Source: Sporosarcina ureae (lineage in GTDB: Bacteria > Bacillota > Bacilli > Bacillales_A > Planococcaceae). From it: DNA of 64,000 nt. The notes beneath the pieces were generated by a model, which made no database searches, had not been told where the DNA came from, and saw only the letters and a list, made by a program, of their open reading frames with translations. Shown here piece by piece: positions 28,038 to 35,666 of this stretch; position 1 is the first letter of the stretch, and every line of letters begins with the position of its first letter. The stretch covers positions 2,992,001-3,056,000 of the forward strand of contig NZ_CP015207.1 of assembly GCF_002101375.1 (NCBI RefSeq), written 5' to 3'. The translations under genes were made by a program, and so were the position numbers.

Positions 28038-29060
28038 ATGTCTTTCTTTAAGAAGATAAAAGATAAAATATCAGGAACGAACGAAGTGGTAGCAGAGAAG
28101 TTTAAAGATGGATTGACGAAGACGCGCGATTCATTTACATCGAAAGTTAACGATTTAGTGTTTAGATTCCGTGTCGTCGATGAAGAATTTTTTGAAGAAC
28201 TGGAAGAAGTGTTACTTCAAGCGGATGTTGGTTTTGAAACAGTTATGGAATTGATTGATTTGCTAAAAGAAGAAGTGCAACGTAAAAATATTAAAAACAC
28301 GACAGGTATGCAGTCATTGATTTCTGAGAAGCTTGTAGAAATTTATAATTCAGGTGAAACAGTTTCCAGCGAATTGAATATCGAAGAAGGTAGATTGAAC
28401 GTAATTTTGATGGTTGGCGTAAACGGCGTAGGTAAAACGACAACGATCGGTAAAATGGCTGCCCGCCTCAAAAAAGAAGGCAAAACCGTTATGTTGGCTG
28501 CTGGAGATACATTCCGCGCAGGTGCGATTGAACAGCTTGTTGTCTGGGGAGAGCGCACGGGTGTAGAAGTCGTTCGTCAGGCGGAAGGTTCAGATCCAGC
28601 TGCCGTTATTTTTGATGCGGTGAAAGCAGCTAAGAAGCGTAACGTTGATGTTTTAATCTGTGATACAGCTGGTCGCTTACAAAATAAAGTGAACTTGATG
28701 AATGAGCTGGAAAAAGTACACCGCATTATTGGCCGCGAAATTGAAGGCGCGCCACATGAAGTATTGTTAGCGTTGGATGCGACGACTGGACAGAACGCAT
28801 TAATCCAAGCGCAGACATTTAACGAAGTAACAAATGTTACGGGTATTGTATTGACGAAACTAGACGGTACAGCAAAAGGCGGTATCGTGCTCGCAATTCG
28901 CAATAAGCTCGATATTCCGGTGAAGTTTGTCGGTCTTGGTGAAGGTATCGATGATTTACAACCGTTCGATCCGGAGAAATATGTCTATGGATTATTTGCG
29001 AACGGATTAGAAATGGAAGAAACTGAAGAACATGGAAACGAAATTGAAGAAGACAAGTAA
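28038..29060 (+). CDS. ftsY: Signal recognition particle receptor FtsY
   Basis: 340 aa. This GTPase docks the SRP-ribosome complex at the membrane. The N domain (about 30-110) leads into the G domain with GVNGVGKTTT (G1), DTAGR (G3) and TKLDGTAKGG (G4). The N-terminal acidic A domain is short, as in other Bacillales, and the tail is acidic. It is separated from the ylxM-ffh operon by a promoter. Confidence 0.97.
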   Translation: MSFFKKIKDKISGTNEVVAEKFKDGLTKTRDSFTSKVNDLVFRFRVVDEEFFEELEEVLLQADVGFETVMELIDLLKEEVQRKNIKNTTGMQSLISEKLVEIYNSGETVSSELNIEEGRLNVILMVGVNGVGKTTTIGKMAARLKKEGKTVMLAAGDTFRAGAIEQLVVWGERTGVEVVRQAEGSDPAAVIFDAVKAAKKRNVDVLICDTAGRLQNKVNLMNELEKVHRIIGREIEGAPHEVLLALDATTGQNALIQAQTFNEVTNVTGIVLTKLDGTAKGGIVLAIRNKLDIPVKFVGLGEGIDDLQPFDPEKYVYGLFANGLEMEETEEHGNEIEEDK

Positions 29061-29066
29061 AATCAC

Positions 29067-29095
29067 TTGACAGCAATACGTGTGCGCGATACTAT
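29067..29095 (+). promoter_or_regulatory. Sigma-A promoter of ylxM-ffh
   Basis: Perfect TTGACA (29067-29072), a 17-bp spacer and TACTAT (29090-29095). A TATAAT follows at 29095-29100 but would need a 22-bp spacer, so the first pairing is preferred. Confidence 0.65.
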
Positions 29096-29123
29096 ATAAT
29101 AGTGACTGAAGGAGGTCGTGATC

Positions 29124-29450
29124 TTGCTTGAAAAAACGACAAGAGTGAACTTCCTCTTTGATTTTTATCAATCATTATTAACTGACAAACAACGTTTATA
29201 TATGCAATTATATTATTTAGATGATCTTTCTCTCGGTGAAATCGCTGAGCAATATGGCGTATCGAGACAGGCTGTGTATGACAATGTGAAACGGACTGAG
29301 GCTATGCTCGAAGATTACGAGAAGAAACTCAATTTGTTTGAAAAGCATGAAGGTCGACTTGAAATTGTAGAGTTGCTAGAAGAAATGGTACCTACTGAAA
29401 ATTCAAATCGCTTCATGAAATTGCTACATACCTTAAAAGACTTTGAATAG
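29124..29450 (+). CDS. ylxM: SRP-associated helix-turn-helix protein YlxM
   Basis: 108 aa (UPF0122). In streptococci YlxM associates with the signal recognition particle; its role elsewhere is less clear. The region [23 protein letters not shown] is a sigma-factor-like helix-turn-helix. I chose TTG 29124, 8 nt after GGAGG; a GTG at 29118 is only 2 nt from that site. The ylxM-ffh pairing is conserved. Confidence 0.93.
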   Translation: MLEKTTRVNFLFDFYQSLLTDKQRLYMQLYYLDDLSLGEIAEQYGVSRQAVYDNVKRTEAMLEDYEKKLNLFEKHEGRLEIVELLEEMVPTENSNRFMKLLHTLKDFE

Positions 29451-29462
29451 GGGGGATTGTCT

Positions 29463-30818
29463 ATGGCATTTGAAGGTTTAGCCGAACGCCTGCAAGGAAC
29501 AATGAATAAAATTACAGGCAAAGGTAAAATTAACGAAGCTGACGTAAAAGAAATGATGCGTGAAGTGCGTTTTGCGCTAATTGAAGCAGACGTTAACTTG
29601 AAAGTCGTTAAACAATTCGTCAAGACGGTCAGCGAGCGCTCAGTAGGTCAGGACGTAATGAAAAGTTTGACACCTGGTCAGCAAGTAGTGAAAATCGTAA
29701 AAGACGAATTAACGAATCTAATGGGTGGAGAACAAAACCCCATTCAATTCGCACGTAAATCACCTACAGTCATCATGATGGTAGGTTTGCAAGGTGCTGG
29801 TAAAACAACAACTACCGGTAAATTGGCCACAGTTTTACGTAAAAAACATAATAAGAAACCTTTGCTTGTGGCAGCAGATATTTATCGCCCAGCAGCGATC
29901 CAGCAACTCGAAACTTTGGGAAAACAGATTACCGTACCTGTATTTTCTATGGGCACCGATCAGTCACCTGTTGAAATTGCCCGCAAAGCAATGGAAGAGG
30001 CGGAACGTGAGCATAATGACGTGGTAATCATTGATACTGCAGGTAGACTCCATGTGGATGAAGCGCTCATGCAAGAATTGAAAGATATTCGTGAGTTAAC
30101 TAATCCCGATGAAGTATTTCTCGTAGTAGATGCCATGACAGGTCAAGATGCAGTCAACGTGGCAAAAAGTTTCGATGATACAATCGGAATCACTGGCGTC
30201 ATTTTGACAAAACTTGATGGGGACACACGTGGTGGTGCGGCGTTATCGATTCGTACCGTTACAGAAAAACCTATCAAATTTGTCGGTATGGGCGAGAAAA
30301 TGGATGCACTTGAACCATTCCATCCAGAGCGTATGGCGTCACGGATACTTGGTATGGGCGATGTCATGTCTTTGATTGAAAAAGCACAAGAAAACGTGGA
30401 CGAGGATAAAGCGAAAGAGTTAGAGCAGAAATTGCGCACTCAAAGCTTTACACTTGACGACTTTCTTGATCAAATGCAACAGGTAAAGAAGATGGGACCA
30501 CTCGACGAAATCTTAAAAATGATGCCGGGCGCGAATAAGATCAAAGGACTCGACAATGCCAAAGTGGATGAGAGTCAAATGGGTCGTGTAGAAGCAGTTA
30601 TTTATTCCATGACGCTTGCTGAACGCGAGAACCCAGAAATTATTAATGCGAGCCGCAAAAAAAGAATTGCTGCAGGATCTGGAACTTCTACACAGGAAGT
30701 CAACCGTTTGCTAAAGCAGTTTGAGGAAATGAAGAAAATGGTTAAGCAAATGACCAATATGCAACAAAAAGGTAAGAAGAAAGGTAAAATGCCTGGTTTT
30801 GATGCGTTTTTTAAATAA
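29463..30818 (+). CDS. ffh: Signal recognition particle protein Ffh
   Basis: 451 aa. It binds 4.5S/6S scRNA and signal peptides and works with FtsY. The N domain begins MAFEGLAERLQ. The G domain has GLQGAGKTTT, DTAGR and TKLDGDTRGG. The methionine-rich M domain (about 300-430) contains MMPGANKI and ends in a basic GKKKGKMPG tail. ATG 29463 is preferred to a TTG two codons upstream on homology and spacing from GGGGGA. Confidence 0.97.
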   Translation: MAFEGLAERLQGTMNKITGKGKINEADVKEMMREVRFALIEADVNLKVVKQFVKTVSERSVGQDVMKSLTPGQQVVKIVKDELTNLMGGEQNPIQFARKSPTVIMMVGLQGAGKTTTTGKLATVLRKKHNKKPLLVAADIYRPAAIQQLETLGKQITVPVFSMGTDQSPVEIARKAMEEAEREHNDVVIIDTAGRLHVDEALMQELKDIRELTNPDEVFLVVDAMTGQDAVNVAKSFDDTIGITGVILTKLDGDTRGGAALSIRTVTEKPIKFVGMGEKMDALEPFHPERMASRILGMGDVMSLIEKAQENVDEDKAKELEQKLRTQSFTLDDFLDQMQQVKKMGPLDEILKMMPGANKIKGLDNAKVDESQMGRVEAVIYSMTLAERENPEIINASRKKRIAAGSGTSTQEVNRLLKQFEEMKKMVKQMTNMQQKGKKKGKMPGFDAFFK

Positions 30819-30843
30819 AATAGAGGGTGTTAAGAAAAAAACC

Positions 30844-30872
30844 TTTACAAACAAATAAAACCTTGGTAATAT
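30844..30872 (+). promoter_or_regulatory. Sigma-A promoter of rpsP
   Basis: TTTACA (30844-30849), a 17-bp spacer and TAATAT (30867-30872) preceded by TTGG. It lies 39 bp before the rpsP ATG. No clear terminator separates it from ffh, so read-through is also possible. Confidence 0.65.
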
Positions 30873-30910
30873 ACTATCTTGTGTGAAACTATTCGGAGGT
30901 GTAGATAATA

Positions 30911-31183
30911 ATGGCAGTTAAAATTCGTCTAAAACGTATGGGAGCTAAGAGATCTCCTTTTTATCGTATTGTAGTAGCTGATGCACGTGCACCACGTGAC
31001 GGCCGTCAAATCGATCAGGTTGGTACATACAACCCGCTTACAAAGCCAGCAACAGTTGAAATCAACGAAGAATTGGCTTTGAAATGGCTTCAAGATGGAG
31101 CAAAACCATCTGATACAGTTCGTAACTTGTTCTCAGAACAAGGTATCATGGAAAAATTCCATAACGCTAAATACAGCAAGTAA
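30911..31183 (+). CDS. rpsP: 30S ribosomal protein S16
   Basis: 90 aa, usual length. It begins [20 protein letters not shown] and contains [13 protein letters not shown], both diagnostic of S16. CGGAGGTG precedes the start. It is followed by khpA after 15 bp. Confidence 0.98.
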   Translation: MAVKIRLKRMGAKRSPFYRIVVADARAPRDGRQIDQVGTYNPLTKPATVEINEELALKWLQDGAKPSDTVRNLFSEQGIMEKFHNAKYSK

Positions 31184-31198
31184 TTTGGAGGGGTGGAC

Positions 31199-31432
31199 AT
31201 GAAGCAGCTGATTGAAACAATTGTAAAACCGTTAGTCGATTACCCGGACGACGTGAAAGTGGTATCTGAAGAACAGTCTCAACGAGTCGTTTATCGGTTA
31301 TCAGTGAATGCGGAGGATATGGGTAAAGTGATCGGGAAGCAAGGTCGTGTGGCAAAAGCGATCCGTACGATTGTTTACTCAGCAGCAGGCAGCCACCACG
31401 GCAAAAAAGTGTATTTGGATATCTTGGATTGA
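31199..31432 (+). CDS. khpA: KH-domain RNA-binding protein KhpA (YlqC)
   Basis: 77 aa. A single KH domain with the GKQG loop in [18 protein letters not shown]. KhpA forms a complex with KhpB/Jag and affects cell elongation and small-RNA biology in Gram-positives. ATG 31199 is used, with GGAGGGG 6 nt upstream; a GTG at 31193 is too close to it. B. subtilis carries ylqD after this gene; here a terminator and rimM follow. Confidence 0.93.
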   Translation: MKQLIETIVKPLVDYPDDVKVVSEEQSQRVVYRLSVNAEDMGKVIGKQGRVAKAIRTIVYSAAGSHHGKKVYLDILD

Positions 31433-31435
31433 TCC

Positions 31436-31467
31436 AAAAGGAAGGAGCCCCGGTTCCTTCCTTTTTT
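31436..31467 (+). terminator. Terminator after khpA
   Basis: GGAAGGAGCC pairs with GGTTCCTTCC and is followed by TTTTTT. It begins directly after the khpA stop codon. Confidence 0.9.
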
Positions 31468-31508
31468 GCACGTATAAATACTTTTATTCATATAATGGAG
31501 GCGAAATA

Positions 31509-32024
31509 ATGGAATGGTTTAATGTAGGCACGATTGTTAATACGCATGGTATTAAAGGTGAGGTTCGTGTGATGTCCAAAACAGATTTCCCGGATGAGCG
31601 ATATGAAGTGGGAAGTGAGCTCGCGATCTTCATGCCGAAAAGCAAAGCACCTACGTTTGTGAAAGTGATCAGTCATCGTAAACATAAAAACTTTGATTTA
31701 CTGATGTTTGAAGGCTATCCGAATATTAATGACGTCGAGAAGTTCCGAAATGGCGTGATCAAGGTCTCGGAGAAAGAATTGACGGAACTAGAAGAAAATG
31801 AATTTTATTATCATGAAATTATTGGCTGCCGTGTGATTACAGAAACTGGAGACGAGATCGGTACGGTTTCAGAAATTATCGAAACAGGTGCTAATGACGT
31901 ATGGGAAGTAACGCCTGCTGAAGGCAAACCACATTATATCCCGTATATCGAAGATGTTGTAAAAGATATCGATATAGATAAGCAGATTATCACAATTGAA
32001 TTGATGGATGGTTTGCTTTCATGA
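31509..32024 (+). CDS. rimM: 16S rRNA processing protein RimM
   Basis: 171 aa. It assists maturation of the 30S head around S19. [21 protein letters not shown] begins the N-terminal beta barrel, and a PRC-barrel domain ends with [19 protein letters not shown] 31509 has ATGGAGGCG 6 nt upstream. It overlaps trmD. Confidence 0.96.
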   Translation: MEWFNVGTIVNTHGIKGEVRVMSKTDFPDERYEVGSELAIFMPKSKAPTFVKVISHRKHKNFDLLMFEGYPNINDVEKFRNGVIKVSEKELTELEENEFYYHEIIGCRVITETGDEIGTVSEIIETGANDVWEVTPAEGKPHYIPYIEDVVKDIDIDKQIITIELMDGLLS

Positions 32025-32761
32025 TGAAAATCGATGTGCTCTCTCTGTTCCCAGAGATGTTTGAGGGTGTACTCCATTCTTCAATCATGAAAAAAGCGCA
32101 AGAACAACAAGCCGCATCGTTTAAGGTTACAGATTTTCGTGATTATGCAACAAACAAACATAGAAAAGTCGATGATTATCCGTACGGTGGTGGTGCGGGA
32201 ATGGTACTAAAACCCGAGCCTCTCTTTGCGGCTGTAGATGCTGTCACTAAACAAAGCACTAGCAAGCCACGTGTTATCTTAATGTGTCCGCAAGGCGAAC
32301 GGTTCACGCAGAAGAAAGCGGAAGAACTTGCGAAAGAGCAACATCTTGTTTTCATTTGTGGTCACTATGAAGGATACGATGAGAGAATTCGTGAACATTT
32401 GGTTACGGATGAAATCTCACTTGGCGACTTTGTATTAACGGGCGGAGAAGTGGCTTCTATGGCCATCATTGATAGTGTAGTACGGTTACTCCCTGACGTT
32501 CTAGGTAATAATCAGTCAGCTGTCCACGATTCATTTTCAACGGGTATGCTGGAACATCCACAATACACTCGACCCGCTACATTCAACGGTCTTGAAGTGC
32601 CTCCTGTGCTGTTGTCGGGCAATCATGCAGAGATTGATAAGTGGAGAGAAGAGCAGGCATTTCTTCGCACGGCACAACGCCGTCCTGAACTATTGCGAGA
32701 AGCACCGTTAACTGAATATCAAAAAAAACTTTACGAGCAATGGTTACAAAAAAGAGACTAA
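32024..32761 (+). CDS. trmD: tRNA (guanine37-N1)-methyltransferase
   Basis: 245 aa. It makes m1G37 in tRNA and prevents frameshifting. [38 protein letters not shown] and LTGGE form the knotted SAM-binding fold. Two adjacent ATGs exist (32021, 32024); the second matches the family N-terminus. It overlaps rimM, and the conserved order continues with rplS. Confidence 0.97.
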   Translation: MKIDVLSLFPEMFEGVLHSSIMKKAQEQQAASFKVTDFRDYATNKHRKVDDYPYGGGAGMVLKPEPLFAAVDAVTKQSTSKPRVILMCPQGERFTQKKAEELAKEQHLVFICGHYEGYDERIREHLVTDEISLGDFVLTGGEVASMAIIDSVVRLLPDVLGNNQSAVHDSFSTGMLEHPQYTRPATFNGLEVPPVLLSGNHAEIDKWREEQAFLRTAQRRPELLREAPLTEYQKKLYEQWLQKRD

Positions 32762-32767
32762 ATTTGC

Positions 32768-32796
32768 TTGATTCGTTAACAGGCGTGTGCTATGAT
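32768..32796 (+). promoter_or_regulatory. Sigma-A promoter of rplS
   Basis: TTGATT (32768-32773), a 17-bp spacer and TATGAT (32791-32796) with an upstream TG (extended -10). The start would be near 32803, leaving a structured leader of about 85 nt. Confidence 0.7.
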
Positions 32797-32802
32797 TTAT
32801 TA

Positions 32803-32888
32803 AGCGCTTTTTAAGAGCGCCTATTTTACTGTTGTTCCGCTGCAAAGCAAAACGTGCAAGAGCATCAGAAAAGAAGGAGAGAAAAAAC
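32803..32888 (+). promoter_or_regulatory. Untranslated leader of rplS, candidate L19 autoregulatory element
   Basis: Between the promoter and the rplS ATG. It opens with a GC-rich hairpin (GCGCT...AGAGCGC, 32805-32821) followed by about 65 nt with small complementary segments. Firmicute rplS genes often have an L19 leader at this position (Rfam L19_leader). I could not verify the consensus fold by eye, so the family assignment is tentative. Confidence 0.35.
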
Positions 32889-33233
32889 ATGCAAAAACTA
32901 ATTGCAGATATTACAAAAGATCAGTTACGCACTGAACACCCTTCATTCCGTCCTGGCGATACACTTCGCTTGCACGTGAAGATCATCGAGGGAACTCGTG
33001 AGCGTATCCAGTTATTCGAAGGTATTGTTATCAAACGTCGCGGTGGCGGAATCAGCGAAACTTTCACTGTACGTAAAATTTCAAATGGTGTTGGAGTGGA
33101 ACGTACATTCCCATTACACACGCCTAAGCTAGCTCAAATTGAAGTAACTCGTCGCGGTAAAGTTCGTCGTGCGAAGTTGTACTACCTACGTAAACTACGT
33201 GGTAAAGCAGCACGTATTAAAGAACTCCGTTAA
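32889..33233 (+). CDS. rplS: 50S ribosomal protein L19
   Basis: 114 aa, typical. It lies at the 30S-50S interface. [33 protein letters not shown] and [12 protein letters not shown] are diagnostic. AGAAGGAGAG precedes ATG 32889; an in-frame start farther upstream would run through the leader and is not conserved. Confidence 0.98.
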   Translation: MQKLIADITKDQLRTEHPSFRPGDTLRLHVKIIEGTRERIQLFEGIVIKRRGGGISETFTVRKISNGVGVERTFPLHTPKLAQIEVTRRGKVRRAKLYYLRKLRGKAARIKELR

Positions 33234-33249
33234 TAAGATAAACAGAAAC

Positions 33250-33283
33250 GAAGGGGGCCTTGCACTTGGCCTCCTTTCTTTTT
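33250..33283 (+). terminator. Terminator after rplS
   Basis: AAGGGGGCC (33251-33259) pairs with GGCCTCCTT (33268-33276), followed by TCTTTTT. The T-run touches the -35 element of the likely lepB promoter. Confidence 0.85.
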
Positions 33284-33310
33284 GCTCAGAAAGACAATTG
33301 GCTGTACAAT
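33282..33310 (+). promoter_or_regulatory. Possible sigma-A promoter of lepB
   Basis: TTGCTC (33282-33287), a 17-bp spacer and TACAAT (33305-33310), 30 bp before the start codon. Confidence 0.5.
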
Positions 33311-33339
33311 AATAACAGACAGGGCAGGAGGCTGGATTG

Positions 33340-33903
33340 ATGGAAGAGAAAAAAACGAGAAGTGAAGGACTGGAATGGATCAAAGCATTGTTAATCGCGT
33401 TTGGATTGGCCGCCATTATTCGTATCTTTTTATTCACACCAATCGTCGTTGACGGTATTTCTATGATGCCAACATTGGAACATGGTGACCGCATGATCGT
33501 TAATAAAATCGGCTATACAATTGGTGAACCGCATCGTTTCGATATAGTAGTATTCCATGCACCTGAACAGAAAGATTATATTAAACGTGTAATTGGACTG
33601 CCAGGGGATACAGTGGAGTATAAAGACGATGTACTATATATAAATGATGAGCCGTATGAAGAGCCGTACCTTGATCAATATAAGTCGGAAGTACAAGATG
33701 GTACGTTGACGGAAGATTTTACACTGCAGGATGTACCGCAAATCGATGCAAAAACAGTGCCTGAAGATCACATATTTGTAATGGGTGATAACCGTCGGAA
33801 AAGTAAAGATTCTAGACACATAGGTGTTGTATCAATCGATGAAGTCATCGGCAGTACCAGTGTGGTATTCTGGCCGATTAAAGATATTGGTCTTGTGAAA
33901 TAA
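33340..33903 (+). CDS. lepB: Type I signal peptidase
   Basis: 187 aa, the single-membrane-anchor Gram-positive type. It cleaves signal peptides of secreted preproteins outside the membrane. An N-terminal helix (about 14-34) is followed by GISMMPTL with nucleophile Ser41, and DYIKRVIGLPGD with general base Lys82. The GDNRRKSKDSR box matches family box E. ATG 33340 has CAGGAGG 8 nt upstream. It lies between rplS and rbgA, where B. subtilis lacks it but other Bacillales have it. Confidence 0.95.
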   Translation: MEEKKTRSEGLEWIKALLIAFGLAAIIRIFLFTPIVVDGISMMPTLEHGDRMIVNKIGYTIGEPHRFDIVVFHAPEQKDYIKRVIGLPGDTVEYKDDVLYINDEPYEEPYLDQYKSEVQDGTLTEDFTLQDVPQIDAKTVPEDHIFVMGDNRRKSKDSRHIGVVSIDEVIGSTSVVFWPIKDIGLVK

Positions 33904-33921
33904 TGAAAGGAGACGATTCGA

Positions 33922-34776
33922 ATGACTATTCAATGGTTTCCGGGCCATATGGCGAAAGCGAGACGAGAAGTCTCAGAAAAACTCAAGTTAGTAGATATAG
34001 TATTTGAATTAATTGATGCTAGACTGCCACTTTCATCACGTAATCCCATGATAGATGAAGTAACGCATCAGAAACCAAGATTGCTTATTTTGAATAAAAT
34101 GGACTTGGCGGATGAAGTACAAACTAAACGATGGATTGCCTATTTTGAAAAGCAAGGCTTACGAACAGTTGCGATCAATTCATTCGAAGGTAAAGGCCTC
34201 CAAACAGTCACCAAAGCTGCCAAAGAGATTTTGCAACCGAAATTTGACCGCATGAAGCAGCGAGGTATACGTCCTGGAGCAATCCGCGCAATGATTGTCG
34301 GCATTCCCAATGTCGGAAAATCTACTTTGATTAACCGATTAGCGAAGAAGAACATCGCTAAAACAGGAAACAAACCAGGTGTAACTAAAGCGCAACAATG
34401 GATTAAATTTGAGAAAGAATTAGAGCTTCTTGATACACCAGGAGTGCTGTGGCCGAAGTTTGAAGACCAGCAAGTAGGTTATAAGTTGGCGTTAACAGGT
34501 GCAATTAAAGACTCTGTATTGAATATGGAGGAATTAGCAGTATATGGATTACGATTTTTGGAGTCCCATTATCCTGAAAGACTGGCACAGCGCTATGAAA
34601 TGATAACAGTGGGGGATAATGTTCAATCATTGTTCGATAAAATCGGTGAACGTCGAAAAGTATATACTGTTGGTGGAGAAATTGATTATGACAAAGTAGC
34701 AGAAATGATCGTACAAGACATCCGTGACCAGCAAGTAGGTAAGTTAACATTCGATTTCCCTGAAGAATTCGAATAA
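33922..34776 (+). CDS. rbgA: Ribosome biogenesis GTPase RbgA (YlqF)
   Basis: 284 aa. It is needed for late 50S assembly, for incorporation of L16 and partners. The permuted G domain runs NKMDL (G4), GIPNVGKST (G1) and DTPGVLWP (G3). It begins [16 protein letters not shown], the family signature, and ends with a C-terminal ANTAR-like helical domain. GAAAGGAGA is upstream. Confidence 0.97.
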   Translation: MTIQWFPGHMAKARREVSEKLKLVDIVFELIDARLPLSSRNPMIDEVTHQKPRLLILNKMDLADEVQTKRWIAYFEKQGLRTVAINSFEGKGLQTVTKAAKEILQPKFDRMKQRGIRPGAIRAMIVGIPNVGKSTLINRLAKKNIAKTGNKPGVTKAQQWIKFEKELELLDTPGVLWPKFEDQQVGYKLALTGAIKDSVLNMEELAVYGLRFLESHYPERLAQRYEMITVGDNVQSLFDKIGERRKVYTVGGEIDYDKVAEMIVQDIRDQQVGKLTFDFPEEFE

Positions 34777-34781
34777 ACCAG

Positions 34782-34823
34782 AAGCAACGATTTGGAACTC
34801 TGTTTCCAAAACGTTGCTTTTTT
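34782..34823 (+). terminator. Terminator after rbgA
   Basis: AAGCAACG and TTTGGAA pair with TTTCCAAA and CGTTGCTT around a short loop, then TTTTTT. It begins 5 bp after the stop codon. Confidence 0.9.
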
Positions 34824-34824
34824 G

Positions 34825-34854
34825 TCGAAAAAATCATTTAGAAACCGATATAAT
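34825..34854 (+). promoter_or_regulatory. Possible sigma-A promoter of rnhB
   Basis: TCGAAA (34825-34830), an 18-bp spacer and perfect TATAAT (34849-34854). The -35 is weak. Confidence 0.45.
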
Positions 34855-34892
34855 ACTTAGATAATCATAATTCAGATGGACAGGTGAAGAAA

Positions 34893-35666
34893 TTGACAAC
34901 GATACAGCAAATAAAGCATCAATTAATGGAGTTACAAGAACCGAATGATTGGCTTATAGAACTTGAAGCCGACACGAGAAAAGGCGTCCAGCAAGCGATT
35001 ATTCAATGGCGCGCCCGCTACGAAAAAAAACAAGCGCTTATTCAAGAATTTCAAAAGAAAATCGCATTTGATGACTCATATAGATCCTCACGCGTTTTAT
35101 TTGTTGCGGGAATTGACGAAGCGGGAAGAGGACCTTTAGCGGGGCCAGTAGTTACAGCTGCGGTTATACTACCTGAGGATTGTTCCGCCCTTATTGGATT
35201 GGACGACTCGAAAAAAGTTTCTAAGGAGAAAAGGCAGGAATTTGCCCGACTGATTAAAGAACAAGCTGTGGCGTACGCTATACACGTGCAGCCTGTTCAA
35301 GTAATTGATGAATTGAATATATATCAAGCAACAAAGCAATCGATGGAGATAGCTATAAGTGAACTTGAAATAGCGCCACATGTAGTTATAGCAGACGCTA
35401 TGAATCTACATACATCGTGCCTATGCTACTCCGTCATAAAAGGAGATGAAAAAAGCTTAACTATCGCGGCTGCTTCTATATTAGCTAAAACAACTCGTGA
35501 CGCACTGATGAATGAATTACATGACGAGTTTCCTTGGTATGCATTTAATGAAAATGCGGGATATGGAACTGCGAAACATCTACAAGGACTTGAAACGCAT
35601 GGACTTTGTGAACATCATCGCAAATCGTTCGAACCGATTAAAACGATGTGGAGGGATCGACAATGA
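34893..35666 (+). CDS. rnhB: Ribonuclease HII
   Basis: 257 aa from TTG 34893; a GTG at 34884 would add three residues. AGGTGA 5 nt upstream favours the TTG. It removes ribonucleotides from DNA. AGIDEAGRGPLAGPVV carries the catalytic Asp-Glu, followed by DDSKKVSKEKR, ADAMNL and the C-terminal GYGTAKHL. The N-terminal ~70 residues form the extra domain of Bacillus-type RnhB. It overlaps the ylqG start by 4 bp. Confidence 0.94.
   Translation: MTTIQQIKHQLMELQEPNDWLIELEADTRKGVQQAIIQWRARYEKKQALIQEFQKKIAFDDSYRSSRVLFVAGIDEAGRGPLAGPVVTAAVILPEDCSALIGLDDSKKVSKEKRQEFARLIKEQAVAYAIHVQPVQVIDELNIYQATKQSMEIAISELEIAPHVVIADAMNLHTSCLCYSVIKGDEKSLTIAAASILAKTTRDALMNELHDEFPWYAFNENAGYGTAKHLQGLETHGLCEHHRKSFEPIKTMWRDRQ

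Noticed and set aside
35169..35381. Minus-strand open frame in rnhB
   Set aside because: Antisense shadow of a conserved gene.
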